Positions 18,074-26,576 of a stretch of DNA of 33,881 nt are shown here, one piece after another (position 1 is the stretch's first letter; each line of letters starts with the position of its first letter). Location of the stretch: NCBI GenBank assembly GCA_018812345.1, contig JAHJDR010000400.1, positions 1-33,881 of the forward strand. The letters are read 5' to 3'. Made by a program: the position numbers and the translations under genes. The notes under the pieces are model-generated. The model had not been told where the DNA came from. It ran no database searches and saw only the letters and a program-made list of their open reading frames with translations. This DNA is from a bacterium. GTDB taxonomy: Bacteria > UBA10199 > JADGCS01.

Positions 18074-18358
18074 CTAAGCACTCAATAATTTAAGGATTCA
18101 ATGTCATGGCGAGCAAAGCCGAGCATGTAATTTGTCCAGCGTTGTGAGAAAGTGCGACAATTAAGGGAAAAAAACATGCTTGAAGGGTAATAATTCTCGT
18201 TTGGTTTAGGCTTTGCAGAGATGGCTCTGCTTCTATGTATATGATATGATTGTTAAAATAAGAGCTGAAAAAGTCCGCAACATTTGAGGTCTTTGATCCG
18301 ATAATAATAATGGAACATAATATATTAATAATATTAACGGGTTGTGAAAGGATTCTGC

Positions 18359-18871
18359 ATGAAAAAAATTATTGTTGTTTTAGCATTTTTTGTTTTTGCC
18401 GTTTCATTTATAAATTGTGGAACAGAACAGAGTCTCATTCCTAACTTAACTGATAGTGAAGACCCTTCTCAAATACGTTTATGGCAAGTTGATGAAGAAG
18501 GTGTGAGTATTATTGAAATACCATTGGCTGCTTTTGGTGAGACTGAAGAAGATCTTACAGGTGCTTTGGTTGGCATCTCTGTGAATGACTATGCCATTGC
18601 TGATGATCTTGACCCCGCAACCTACTATGTTGCCTCAGTCAATCTTGTTGCCTTTCAAATGGGTGGTCTCGAAGATGGTGATATTATTAAGTTTACTATT
18701 GTAAATGCCGGCGGTGCTGAAGTCTTTTATCAAGGGACCTTTTCAACAGACGATTATGCAACAGCTATAATAGTTGTTCTTGAGCCCGAAGAAGATGGTC
18801 TTTCTGGTAGCGACTCTGGAGAAGCTCTGATCATGATCACAAAGCCAAATAAGCTTTTATATTCATTCTAA
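18359..18871 (+). CDS. Small putative lipoprotein
   Basis: The product has 170 residues. I chose the ATG at 18359 because AAAGGA lies about 8 bp before it; a GTG at 18344 is also in frame. The N-terminus MKKIIVVLAFFVFAVSFINC ends in a Cys at position 20, consistent with a lipoprotein signal, although the -3 to -1 residues (FIN) are not a textbook lipobox. The mature part is acidic, with beta-type motifs (IRLWQVDEEGVSIIEIPL, ATYYVASVNLVAFQ, YQGTFSTDDYATAIIVVLEP). I recognise no family. It is probably anchored in the envelope and facing the periplasm. It stands alone, divergent from rplU. Confidence 0.7.
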   Translation: MKKIIVVLAFFVFAVSFINCGTEQSLIPNLTDSEDPSQIRLWQVDEEGVSIIEIPLAAFGETEEDLTGALVGISVNDYAIADDLDPATYYVASVNLVAFQMGGLEDGDIIKFTIVNAGGAEVFYQGTFSTDDYATAIIVVLEPEEDGLSGSDSGEALIMITKPNKLLYSF

Positions 18872-18994
18872 AAGTCTAAAAAAGTTATAATCCATAGACA
18901 ATTCTCATAAAATCTGAAATAAATACGCCACTCATTAGTATTAATAATAATCTGTGTTAGTTGTGAAAAATAACTGAACACTGGATACAAAACT

Positions 18995-19447
18995 ATGCGT
19001 ATTAGCAATGAAATAGATTACGGTTTACGGGCTATGGTTGTTATTGCCTCTCATCAAGAGAAATTGCTTTCTTCCAAGGAAATATCACGTCAGTATTGTA
19101 TCCCCTATAATTTTTTAACGCTTATTTTACCAAGACTTGTAAAAGCTCAGTTGATTGTGTCTCACCAAGGTCCCAAAGGTGGTTATCAGCTCAATAGGAA
19201 GCCTGATAAAATACCTGTTATTGATATCATTAGTGCCTTGGGAACACCTATAGAGATCACGCCGTGCAATACTGAAAAAGGTTGTAAGCTAGCAGAAATT
19301 TGTAGTTTATCTAAAATATGGATTGAGTTGAATAAGCAGATAGATTATTATTTGTTGGGCGTGACACTTGATCAAATAATGTTAGATTCTGAAAAGTTGA
19401 AACTCATTCAAAAGATTGGTGAACAAGAGCCTGTTTGTCGCTTCTAA
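18995..19447 (+). CDS. Rrf2-family transcription regulator, IscR-like Cys motif
   Basis: The product has 150 residues, normal for Rrf2. The N-terminal winged helix starts MRISNEIDYGLRAMVVIA and continues with SSKEISRQYCIPYNFLTLIL (recognition region) and the wing GPKGGYQLNR. Three cysteines at 91, 97 and 103 have the C-x5-C-x5-C spacing of IscR, where they hold a [2Fe-2S] cluster, so this protein probably senses iron-sulfur status, redox or NO. No isc or suf genes are in the window, so I do not name it iscR. It lies 123 bp after the lipoprotein gene and runs head-on into ftsK (17-bp gap). Confidence 0.9.
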   Translation: MRISNEIDYGLRAMVVIASHQEKLLSSKEISRQYCIPYNFLTLILPRLVKAQLIVSHQGPKGGYQLNRKPDKIPVIDIISALGTPIEITPCNTEKGCKLAEICSLSKIWIELNKQIDYYLLGVTLDQIMLDSEKLKLIQKIGEQEPVCRF

Positions 19448-19464
19448 TTATAATAAGAAAAAAA

Positions 19465-21792
19465 TTAATGTTGGTTTGACAAAACTTCTCTTTGCCCTTG
19501 TCCATTGGGTGATGACACAATGCCTTGATGTTCCATTTGTTCTACAATTCTAGCGGCTCTGTTATAACCAATACGGAATTGACGCTGAATACTGGAAATA
19601 CTGACACGACCATTATCACAAACAACACGAACGGCTTGATCATAGTATTCATCAAAATTGTCCACACCATTTTCTCCTTCCAGCATTTCAGGTTCTTCGA
19701 GGATTTCTTCTTGATAACAAGGTTTGGCTTGTTTTTTCAAAAAATCCACAATGCGGATAATTTCTTTTTCTGAAATAAAGGCACCGTGAATGCGAAGTAA
19801 TTTTGAGCTTCCTGGCGCAATAAAAAGCATGTCTCCCATGCCTAAGAGATGTTCGGCACCAACGGTATCTAAAATTGTTCGCGCATCATGTTTTGAGGTT
19901 ACGCGGAAAGAAATGCGTGATGGGAAGTTGGCCTTGATGAGGCCTGTAATGACATCTACAGAAGGTCTTTGTGTGGCAATAATCAAGTGAAGACCTGCTG
20001 CGCGTGCTTTTTGTGCTAGACGGCAAACTGTTGTTTCAATGTCTTTGGAACAAGACATCATTAAGTCTGCAAATTCATCAATAACGATCACAATATAGGG
20101 AAGGCGGCCATTATGTTCAATGACTTCTACATGGGGGTCCTCAGAGGGCTTTTTATTTTCAAAATCTCCAGCATCAATCTTTTTATTGTATCCAGCCACA
20201 TTACGAACACTCAAATCAGAAAGCAGTTTATAACGGCGTTCCATTTCACGAACAGCCCATTTAAGTGCCAGGTTGGCCTTATTGGGATCTGTGACAACAG
20301 GGAGCATGAGATGAGGGATTTCATCGTAAATTGAAAGTTCGATCATTTTTGGATCGATGAGAATCATGCGCACTTCATCTGGTTTGCTTTTGTAGAGTAT
20401 GGATGTGATCATGGTGTTGATCGCTACAGATTTACCAGAGCCTGTTGATCCCGCAACAAGTAAGTGGGGCATTTTTTGTAAACTCGTTACAAAGGGAATG
20501 CCTTCAATATCTTTACCAAGTGCAATTTGAAGTTTAGAGTCATTCTTGTGAAATCGCTCATCCACAAGAATGTCTTTGAGCCATACAATTTCACGCGCAT
20601 GGTTAGGAATTTCAATGCCAATGGCGGCTTTGTTTGGCAAGGGGGCAACGATGCGTACTGATCGGCCTCCCATGGCCATAGAAAGATCATCTGTTAGGCT
20701 GTTGATGCGTGAGAGTTTTACACCAGGAGCTGGTTGGAATTCAAACATCGTGATAACAGGACCTGGGTGTATTTCTGTCACGCGCCCATCAATAGCAAAA
20801 TCCTTTAACTTGCTTTCCAGAATGCGTGCACTCATTTTGAGACTATTTTCATCAATTTCAACATTTTTTGATGTGTCATAATCAAGGAAGGCTAGAGAAG
20901 GAAGTTGATAGCCTTCAGAAATATTTTGTAATTCCATTTGGCTAATGTTCTTTTTAGGTTTTACATCTTTTCGTTCTCTTATTCTGGGTTCGATAATTTT
21001 GTCTTCACCAATGAGTGTGTCGATTTCTTTTGCTGTGAGAGGTTCTCCCTCTGTTTGGGAAAGGGGTTTGCGCTTTTCAATTTTTATGATTTGTTTCTCT
21101 TTGGCTTCTTGTTCTTTTTTTCCTTCCTTGAGTTTATGGCGTTCTTCTAAGTAATTCATGAGGGCTTTATGCATGCGAATGAGCGAAATGTAGAAATGGT
21201 TGCTAATGGTTCTTAAGCTGCGGCCTAATAAAAGAGAGGAAGTGCTGAGGGCCACAAAAAAGGACAAACGTGTTGCTAAAATAAAGGTTAGGGCCGCTCC
21301 AAAACAGACAAGAAGGTAAACGCCCCACAAGCCAAGGTATTGTTGGCCTATTTCGGCCAGAAGATTTCCGAGAGTGCCACCAGCGTTAATATTGTGTTGT
21401 CCAAATGAAAACTCAATAAAAAAGAGTTGTAGGAAAATAGAAATAAAAGTTGTGCAGATCACAAAGATAATAAAATCAACAATTTTAGGTCGTGATCTTT
21501 TGCCGGCATAAATAAGAATGGCTAAGATGAAAAAGTAAAGCCCCAGAAAATAACTGGCCCCGCCAAAAAGAAAAAAAAGAGCCCCCGCCATATAAGAGCC
21601 AATAACACCGCCTAGGTTTACTATGTTTTGGTAGCTGCCAGAGGAAAAAAAGGAGGGGTCCAACGGGCTGTAACTGACAATGCAGAGAAAGTAGAAGGCC
21701 CCCACAACAATGAGTAGGAGTGCCATGATTTCATTTTTGAGAGAAGAGGTTTGCGCGTCTTGATTTTGTCTTGTATTTTGTCTCTTTTTCAT
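19465..21792 (-). CDS. ftsK: DNA translocase FtsK
   Basis: The product has 775 residues, the compact form of FtsK/SpoIIIE. About four membrane helices lie in the first 200 residues and anchor it at the septum. A short charged linker follows, much shorter than in E. coli. The motor has Walker A VAGSTGSGKS (near 450), Walker B VIVIDEFADLMM (near 570), and LAQKARAAGLHLIIATQRPS with NFPSRISFRV. The C-terminal gamma winged helix (about 705-775, QRQFRIGYNRAARIVEQME) reads KOPS-type DNA sites. FtsK pumps chromosome ends clear of the closing septum and activates XerCD at dif. It begins 5 bp after ftsZ, so it is probably co-transcribed with the dcw genes; ftsK is not usually at this place. No clear ribosome site precedes the ATG, which may rely on coupling with ftsZ. 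Confidence 0.97.
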   Translation of the reverse strand: MKKRQNTRQNQDAQTSSLKNEIMALLLIVVGAFYFLCIVSYSPLDPSFFSSGSYQNIVNLGGVIGSYMAGALFFLFGGASYFLGLYFFILAILIYAGKRSRPKIVDFIIFVICTTFISIFLQLFFIEFSFGQHNINAGGTLGNLLAEIGQQYLGLWGVYLLVCFGAALTFILATRLSFFVALSTSSLLLGRSLRTISNHFYISLIRMHKALMNYLEERHKLKEGKKEQEAKEKQIIKIEKRKPLSQTEGEPLTAKEIDTLIGEDKIIEPRIRERKDVKPKKNISQMELQNISEGYQLPSLAFLDYDTSKNVEIDENSLKMSARILESKLKDFAIDGRVTEIHPGPVITMFEFQPAPGVKLSRINSLTDDLSMAMGGRSVRIVAPLPNKAAIGIEIPNHAREIVWLKDILVDERFHKNDSKLQIALGKDIEGIPFVTSLQKMPHLLVAGSTGSGKSVAINTMITSILYKSKPDEVRMILIDPKMIELSIYDEIPHLMLPVVTDPNKANLALKWAVREMERRYKLLSDLSVRNVAGYNKKIDAGDFENKKPSEDPHVEVIEHNGRLPYIVIVIDEFADLMMSCSKDIETTVCRLAQKARAAGLHLIIATQRPSVDVITGLIKANFPSRISFRVTSKHDARTILDTVGAEHLLGMGDMLFIAPGSSKLLRIHGAFISEKEIIRIVDFLKKQAKPCYQEEILEEPEMLEGENGVDNFDEYYDQAVRVVCDNGRVSISSIQRQFRIGYNRAARIVEQMEHQGIVSSPNGQGQREVLSNQH

Positions 21793-21797
21793 AGTTG

Positions 21798-23366
21798 TTA
21801 GTCGGCTCGACGCCTAATAAAAGCAGGAATGTCATAAACGTCATCTTCTTGCATGTTCATGCTGCTGAGTTCTCTAATTGTTTTTCTAAACTCAGATTGT
21901 TCACGAACATTTTTTGTGGGACGACGTGACCAATTCCCGTCAATACTTACTTCTTGAATAACCGGATCATTTTCCATGGGTTCCGTGATGCGGTTACCTG
22001 CAGGTCGTTTAGCACGTGGTTGTGGTTCAGTTGGTTCTCCCCAAGGAGATACAGGTTTTTTGCGTTCCGTCAATAATTCGTTTAGAAGGTCTGGATTGCT
22101 TTTTTCGGGAGCTGCATGAAGTGGTGTTTCTTCTAAAGGTAGTGGAATGTTTTCCTTGAGGGTTTTTTGTGTAGGGCTTTTTTTAACAATTTCTTCTTTT
22201 TGATAAGACGAAAAGACATCTTCAATGGAAAATTCATTTTCTAGCTGTGTTTTAGTTGAAACGTTTTGTTGTATAGCGGGAGCTCTTTGTATGGGCGGCC
22301 TTTCTTGTTGCATAGGCGTTGCTGTTTTCTTTATTTTACTGTTGAGCCAACTACTGGCCGATTGTTTGGGTTGTTGCTGTGTTTGTTCCAAATTTAAGGC
22401 CTTGAGTTGTTCATGATCGAATCCTGTGGCTATAACGGTTACGCTAATTTCATCTCCGGCATTGTCATCAATTACAGAACCAAAAATAATGTTGGCATCT
22501 TCATGAGCTTCTTGCTGGATGAGTTTACAAGCCTCATTGAGTTCAAAAAGTGTCATGTTTGAAGAGCCTGTTATATTTAACAAAAGGCCTGTTGCCCCTG
22601 AAATAGAAATGTTTTCTAAGAGTGGAGATGAAATGGCTAAGCGTGCGGCATCAATGGCACGGTTTTCTCCTGCGGCAATGCCCGTTCCCATAAGAGCGAC
22701 ACCCGCATCGCGCATGATTGTGTTCACATCAGCAAAGTCGAGATTGATGAGTCCTGGCGTTGTTATGAGGTCTGAAATGCCGCGAACAGCTTGTAAAAGC
22801 ACGTGATCCACCATTTTAAAACTGTCGATGATGGGTGTGTTTTTATCAGCAAGGTTAAGAAGGTTGTCATTCGGAATGCAGATGAGTGTATCAACTTCTT
22901 TCTTAAGGGCGATGATGCCCTCATCAGCCTGACGCATGCGTTTTTTTCCTTCAAAGGAAAAGGGCTTTGTGACGACACCAACAGTCAGAACACCAGCCTC
23001 TTTAGCAACGCGTGCAATAATAGGAGCCGCACCTGTTCCTGTTCCGCCACCCATTCCGGCTGTAACAAAAACCATGTCAACGCCTTTGAAAGATTCAGCT
23101 ACTATTGAAGCATCTTCTAGGGCAGCATCACGACCGATATCAGGGTTTGCACCAGCACCAAGTCCTTTTGTGAGTCGTGTGCCAATTTGAATTTTCGTAG
23201 GGGCTTCATTTTCTTTCAGAGCCTGTACATCGGTGTTAATGGCTGTAAAGTCGATACCTTCAAGTCGTGCTCGCATCATAGTTTTAATAGCATTACCACC
23301 GCCACCACCAATGCCCACAACTTTAATTTTTGCACTTACACTTAGGTCGTCTTCAAATTCGAACAT
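21798..23366 (-). CDS. ftsZ: Cell division GTPase FtsZ
   Basis: The product has 522 residues, long compared with the usual 380-400. FtsZ polymerises into the Z ring that organises the divisome. The GTPase domain has [21 protein letters not shown], the tubulin signature [10 protein letters not shown] (106-115), NDNLL, and the T7 loop [11 protein letters not shown]. After about residue 325 comes a disordered Gln/Pro/Lys-rich linker of some 180 residues. The conserved C-terminal peptide is [14 protein letters not shown], the docking site for FtsA. AAGGATATTAT precedes the ATG. Heptamer array D lies between ftsA and this gene, 36 bp before the start. Confidence 0.99.
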   Translation of the reverse strand: MFEFEDDLSVSAKIKVVGIGGGGGNAIKTMMRARLEGIDFTAINTDVQALKENEAPTKIQIGTRLTKGLGAGANPDIGRDAALEDASIVAESFKGVDMVFVTAGMGGGTGTGAAPIIARVAKEAGVLTVGVVTKPFSFEGKKRMRQADEGIIALKKEVDTLICIPNDNLLNLADKNTPIIDSFKMVDHVLLQAVRGISDLITTPGLINLDFADVNTIMRDAGVALMGTGIAAGENRAIDAARLAISSPLLENISISGATGLLLNITGSSNMTLFELNEACKLIQQEAHEDANIIFGSVIDDNAGDEISVTVIATGFDHEQLKALNLEQTQQQPKQSASSWLNSKIKKTATPMQQERPPIQRAPAIQQNVSTKTQLENEFSIEDVFSSYQKEEIVKKSPTQKTLKENIPLPLEETPLHAAPEKSNPDLLNELLTERKKPVSPWGEPTEPQPRAKRPAGNRITEPMENDPVIQEVSIDGNWSRRPTKNVREQSEFRKTIRELSSMNMQEDDVYDIPAFIRRRAD

Positions 23367-23402
23367 ATAATATCCTTTTTAATTATATCAAATAAGGGCT
23401 TT

Positions 23403-23472
23403 AGGCGTAAGGCACAAGGCGTAAGGTTTTTGCCTTAAGCCCTAAGCCTTGAGCTTTGACCCTTGAGCTTCA
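23403..23472. repeat. Heptanucleotide array D between ftsA and ftsZ
   Basis: Ten 7-bp units run in one phase, ending exactly at the ftsA stop codon. The left part has AGGCGTA (23403 and 23417) and AGGCACA (23410). The right part has AGCCCTA (23438), AGCCTTG (23445) and AGCTTTG (23452). The two halves are roughly reverse complements around a T-run at 23427-23431, so the RNA could fold into an imperfect hairpin of some 20 bp in the ftsA-ftsZ gap. Confidence 0.8.
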
Positions 23473-24693
23473 TTAAAATACTTCTTCTAACCAGTTGCGC
23501 ATTTTTTCTCTTGCTTTGAAGATGACGCTACTGTCTTTTGGTCTCATTCTTTCTCGTTTTTGATAACCATAAAGAACCAGACCAACGCCTGTTGTATAAA
23601 TAGGGCTGCCCACAACGTCTACAAGACCGCCGATGCCTCGTGGCGTTGAGCGAACAACAGGGAGATCAAAAATTTGCTCAGCAAGATCAGTTGTGCCCGC
23701 CATATTAGCGACACCACCCGTGAGAACAATACCGGAAGCAATGCTGTCTTCATAACCGGAGCGAATAATTTCTTGTCTGCTGAGTTCAAATATTTCTTCT
23801 AATCTAGGCTCAATGATTTCGGCCAAAATTTGTCTAGATAAAATACGTGGTTTGCGGCCGCCCACTGAGGGAACATCAATTGTATCAGTTTTATTAATCA
23901 TGCTAGCTAAAGCGCAGCCATATTTTTGTTTTATTTTTTCTGCTTCCTGGGCGGGTGTGCGCAAACCAATAGCAATATCATTTGTGATGTGATTGCCTCC
24001 TAAAGGAATAGAGGCTGTGTGGACAACGCTCCCATTAATGTAGATGAGTGTGTCTGTTGTGCCGCCACCAATGTCTAGAACCACAACACCCAATTCTTTT
24101 TCATCTTCCGTTAGTGAGGCATAAGAACTGGCCAAGGGACTTAACACAATATCATTAACATGAACGCCACAACGAGTAGCACATTTGATGATGTTTTGAA
24201 TGCATGCGGTTGATGCGGTGACAATGTGGACATTCGCTTCAAATTTAGAACCAGCCATTCCCAGAGGTTCTTTAATGCCGTCTTGATCATCAACAATAAA
24301 TTCTTGAGGGATAACATGAATGCTTTCACGATCCATTGTCATCACAACGGCAGAGGCACCATCAATAACGCGTTCAATATCGCGGTCAGCAATAAGTTTG
24401 TTTTTTACGGAAACAATACTGTGGCTATTTATTCCTTTAATATGGCCGCCAGAAATACCGGCATAAACTGAGAGAATATCGCAACCAGCCATAAGTTCAG
24501 CTTCTTCAATGGCTTTTTTAATGGATTCAATAGTGGCTTCAATATTAACAATGACTCCCTTGCGTAAACCGCGCGATGGGTGTGATCCAATGCCAATGAT
24601 GTCAATGCCATCGTGTGTGACTTCACCAACAATCGCACAAATTTTTGTTGTGCCAATGTCAAGTCCAACGATTAAATTGTCTTTTTTTACCAT
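23473..24693 (-). CDS. ftsA: Cell division protein FtsA
   Basis: The product has 406 residues, a normal length. FtsA is the actin-like ATPase that ties FtsZ to the membrane and recruits later division proteins. The motifs are VGLDIGTTKICAIVGEV (phosphate 1), the SHS2 (1C) domain region with VYAGISGGHIKG, VVVLDIGGGTTDTLIYING (phosphate 2, near 206), and the adenosine loop VLTGGVANMAG. The C-terminal amphipathic helix KAREKMRNWLEEVF is the membrane anchor. AAGGAAATACT precedes the ATG. It lies 26 bp after ftsQ. Confidence 0.98.
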   Translation of the reverse strand: MVKKDNLIVGLDIGTTKICAIVGEVTHDGIDIIGIGSHPSRGLRKGVIVNIEATIESIKKAIEEAELMAGCDILSVYAGISGGHIKGINSHSIVSVKNKLIADRDIERVIDGASAVVMTMDRESIHVIPQEFIVDDQDGIKEPLGMAGSKFEANVHIVTASTACIQNIIKCATRCGVHVNDIVLSPLASSYASLTEDEKELGVVVLDIGGGTTDTLIYINGSVVHTASIPLGGNHITNDIAIGLRTPAQEAEKIKQKYGCALASMINKTDTIDVPSVGGRKPRILSRQILAEIIEPRLEEIFELSRQEIIRSGYEDSIASGIVLTGGVANMAGTTDLAEQIFDLPVVRSTPRGIGGLVDVVGSPIYTTGVGLVLYGYQKRERMRPKDSSVIFKAREKMRNWLEEVF

Positions 24694-24719
24694 AGTATTT
24701 CCTTTTTACACAAAAATAA

Positions 24720-25517
24720 TCAATTTTTGCGGGCAATAATGCGCCCGAGCTTATTTAAATCAAGCCGGACATAGTTGTTTTCATTATAATGTTTTGACAA
24801 TTTGAATTTTTCTAATACTTTTTGTTTTCTCACAAAGTCCTTGCGTCCATAATATACTTCTAAACCACTATCTTTTGTAAAAATGGTAAAACCAGAAACA
24901 GAATCAAAATGAATTTCCGAAATAGGGTCTTCTTGATAGTAGTTTTGTTTTTCTAAAAACTTTAAAATAGCCATTGTGAAGTTAAAATGTCTTTTCGCTA
25001 AATAAGGGTTCTTTTTAATGAAATCATCTGTAAATCCCGTGATGACAGGCAGGTCTTTGTTGTCATTTTTTTCAATTTTTTTAAAAACTTTTCCCGTGTC
25101 ATCAACTAAATACATTTTATGCGTCATGAGAATCGCTTTTGGCATGCGTTCTGTTATGTGTATTTGTAATGTGTCAGGAAATTTGCGCCTTACTTTTGCT
25201 TCTTTAATCCAGTAGTGCTTTTGAATGTTGTCTTGAATAGAGCGGAGCTCAACAGCAAAGAGTTTGTCGCTATTTTCCAGTTGGGTGAGTGTTACAATAT
25301 TTTGTTTTGTGACATGTATTAGGTCACCCAGAATATCAATTTTCTTTATTGATAAAGTATCGGAGTGATGAAGATACATCCACAAAGAAACAAAACAGGC
25401 GGCAATGATAAAGGCCGTAAAAACATGTAGAACACGTCTAATGTAGTAAAAACGACCTTTATAGAGCATTGGCCTTTCTTGCCATTTGCGATTCTTTTTC
25501 TTTTCTGACCAGAGCAT
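24720..25517 (-). CDS. ftsQ: Cell division protein FtsQ/DivIB
   Basis: The product has 265 residues. It is a bitopic protein: a short basic cytoplasmic tail, one membrane helix at about 30-48, then a periplasmic POTRA domain (SIKKIDILGDLIHVTKQNI to about 125) and the FtsQ/DivIB domain. The signature IQDNIQKHYWIKEAKVRRKF, followed by P.TL.I.I.ERMPKA, is characteristic of the family. It links the early cytoplasmic and late periplasmic divisome parts with FtsL and FtsB. Its ATG directly follows the murB TAA stop (no gap), implying translational coupling. ddl, usual between murB/murC and ftsQ in many Proteobacteria, is absent. Confidence 0.95.
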   Translation of the reverse strand: MLWSEKKKNRKWQERPMLYKGRFYYIRRVLHVFTAFIIAACFVSLWMYLHHSDTLSIKKIDILGDLIHVTKQNIVTLTQLENSDKLFAVELRSIQDNIQKHYWIKEAKVRRKFPDTLQIHITERMPKAILMTHKMYLVDDTGKVFKKIEKNDNKDLPVITGFTDDFIKKNPYLAKRHFNFTMAILKFLEKQNYYQEDPISEIHFDSVSGFTIFTKDSGLEVYYGRKDFVRKQKVLEKFKLSKHYNENNYVRLDLNKLGRIIARKN

Positions 25518-26558
25518 TTACTCTTTATCCTCTCCTAATATTTTAACTTCTGTTTCTAACTGAACATCAAATAGCTGTTTGATTTTATCTTTAACAAGAT
25601 TGATTAACGCAATCACATCAGAGGCTGTAGCATTGTTTTCATTGATAATAAAATTAGCATGTTTTGCGGAAATACGAGCGCCTCCAATTCTAACATTTTT
25701 GAGGTCCGCTTCTTCAATCATTTTGCCTGCAGGTACGACAATATCATTTCGGTGAGCTGGTTGCGGATTTTTAAAAACAGAGCCACAACTCGGATAATCA
25801 AGGGGTTGTTTGCTGACTCTTTGTTCCTGAAACTGTTTCATGAGGCTTTGTGCTTCCTCTGTGGATGTGAGCTCTTTAAAGCGGAAAAGGGCACTCACAA
25901 TTATATTGCTTTTTGATAGCTTGAGATCGCGATAAGTGAAGTCCAAATGCTCTCGTGAAATAGTTTTTTGTTCTCCTTCTTTGGTGATGATCTTGATGTT
26001 GCGAACAACATCTTTTATTTCTTTTTGAGGCACACCGGCATTCATCTTGATAATGCCACCAATGCTTCCTGGTATGCCTGTCATGGGCATGATGTCAGAG
26101 AGTCCCATTTCTTTACAAAGAGAAACAAGTTTTGAAAAGCGGGCGCCAGCACCAGCCTCAATATCAACATAGGATTCATTTTGTTCAACGACGGTAATGT
26201 CTTTTAACATGTCGTATACAGAAATAACAAAACCTCTGATGCCTCCATCACGAATGAGCGTGTTAGCTCCTGAACCATGAAACCAACAGGGGATGGCTTG
26301 TTCATGAGCTAGGTTTACGGCATAGACAAGAGCGTCATGAGAGTTTGGTTTAAGGAAAATATCTGCAGGTCCGCCAATTCTCATGTAGGTATGTTGGCTC
26401 ATGGGTTCATTAAATAAAATTTCGCCATCAAATTTTATCTTCAAAAGATCTTTGATCTCCTGTGTGATGAAATTTTTATCTTTCTTTTTCCAGCGCTTTA
26501 ATATTTCTTTTTGTAAAGCACTAAGCGTTTCATTTTTCGTCGTATCCCTTGTTGTCAT
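25518..26558 (-). CDS. murB: UDP-N-acetylenolpyruvoylglucosamine reductase MurB
   Basis: The product has 346 residues. MurB reduces UDP-GlcNAc-enolpyruvate to UDP-MurNAc with NADPH and FAD in the cytoplasm. FAD-binding motifs are MRIGGPADIFLKP, WFHGSGANTLIRDGG, and MTGIPGSIGGIIKMNAG (near 158). YPSCGSVFKNP (near 256) contains the catalytic Ser, and this arrangement is that of type II MurB. The N-terminus has about 45 extra residues, charged and helical (SALQKEILKRWKKKDKNFIT), longer than in most relatives. AAAGGTATATTT precedes the ATG. It follows murC by 18 bp. Confidence 0.97.
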   Translation of the reverse strand: MTTRDTTKNETLSALQKEILKRWKKKDKNFITQEIKDLLKIKFDGEILFNEPMSQHTYMRIGGPADIFLKPNSHDALVYAVNLAHEQAIPCWFHGSGANTLIRDGGIRGFVISVYDMLKDITVVEQNESYVDIEAGAGARFSKLVSLCKEMGLSDIMPMTGIPGSIGGIIKMNAGVPQKEIKDVVRNIKIITKEGEQKTISREHLDFTYRDLKLSKSNIIVSALFRFKELTSTEEAQSLMKQFQEQRVSKQPLDYPSCGSVFKNPQPAHRNDIVVPAGKMIEEADLKNVRIGGARISAKHANFIINENNATASDVIALINLVKDKIKQLFDVQLETEVKILGEDKE

Positions 26559-26576
26559 AAATATACCTTTAAGCCG

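Larger units (their letters stand above)
17972..18358. other. Divergent intergenic region with rplU leader and REP-like sequence
   Basis: Three parts can be seen. Next to rplU is its leader and promoter (to 18073). At about 18103-18165 there is a sequence beginning ATGTCATGGCGAGCAAAGCC, similar in style to the 'GTCATTGCGAG...' dispersed repeats found in many bacterial genomes. A perfect hairpin GCAGAG-ATGG-CTCTGC lies at 18215-18230. The stretch up to the lipoprotein start is AT-rich, with no clear promoter match. I see no gene. Confidence 0.5.
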
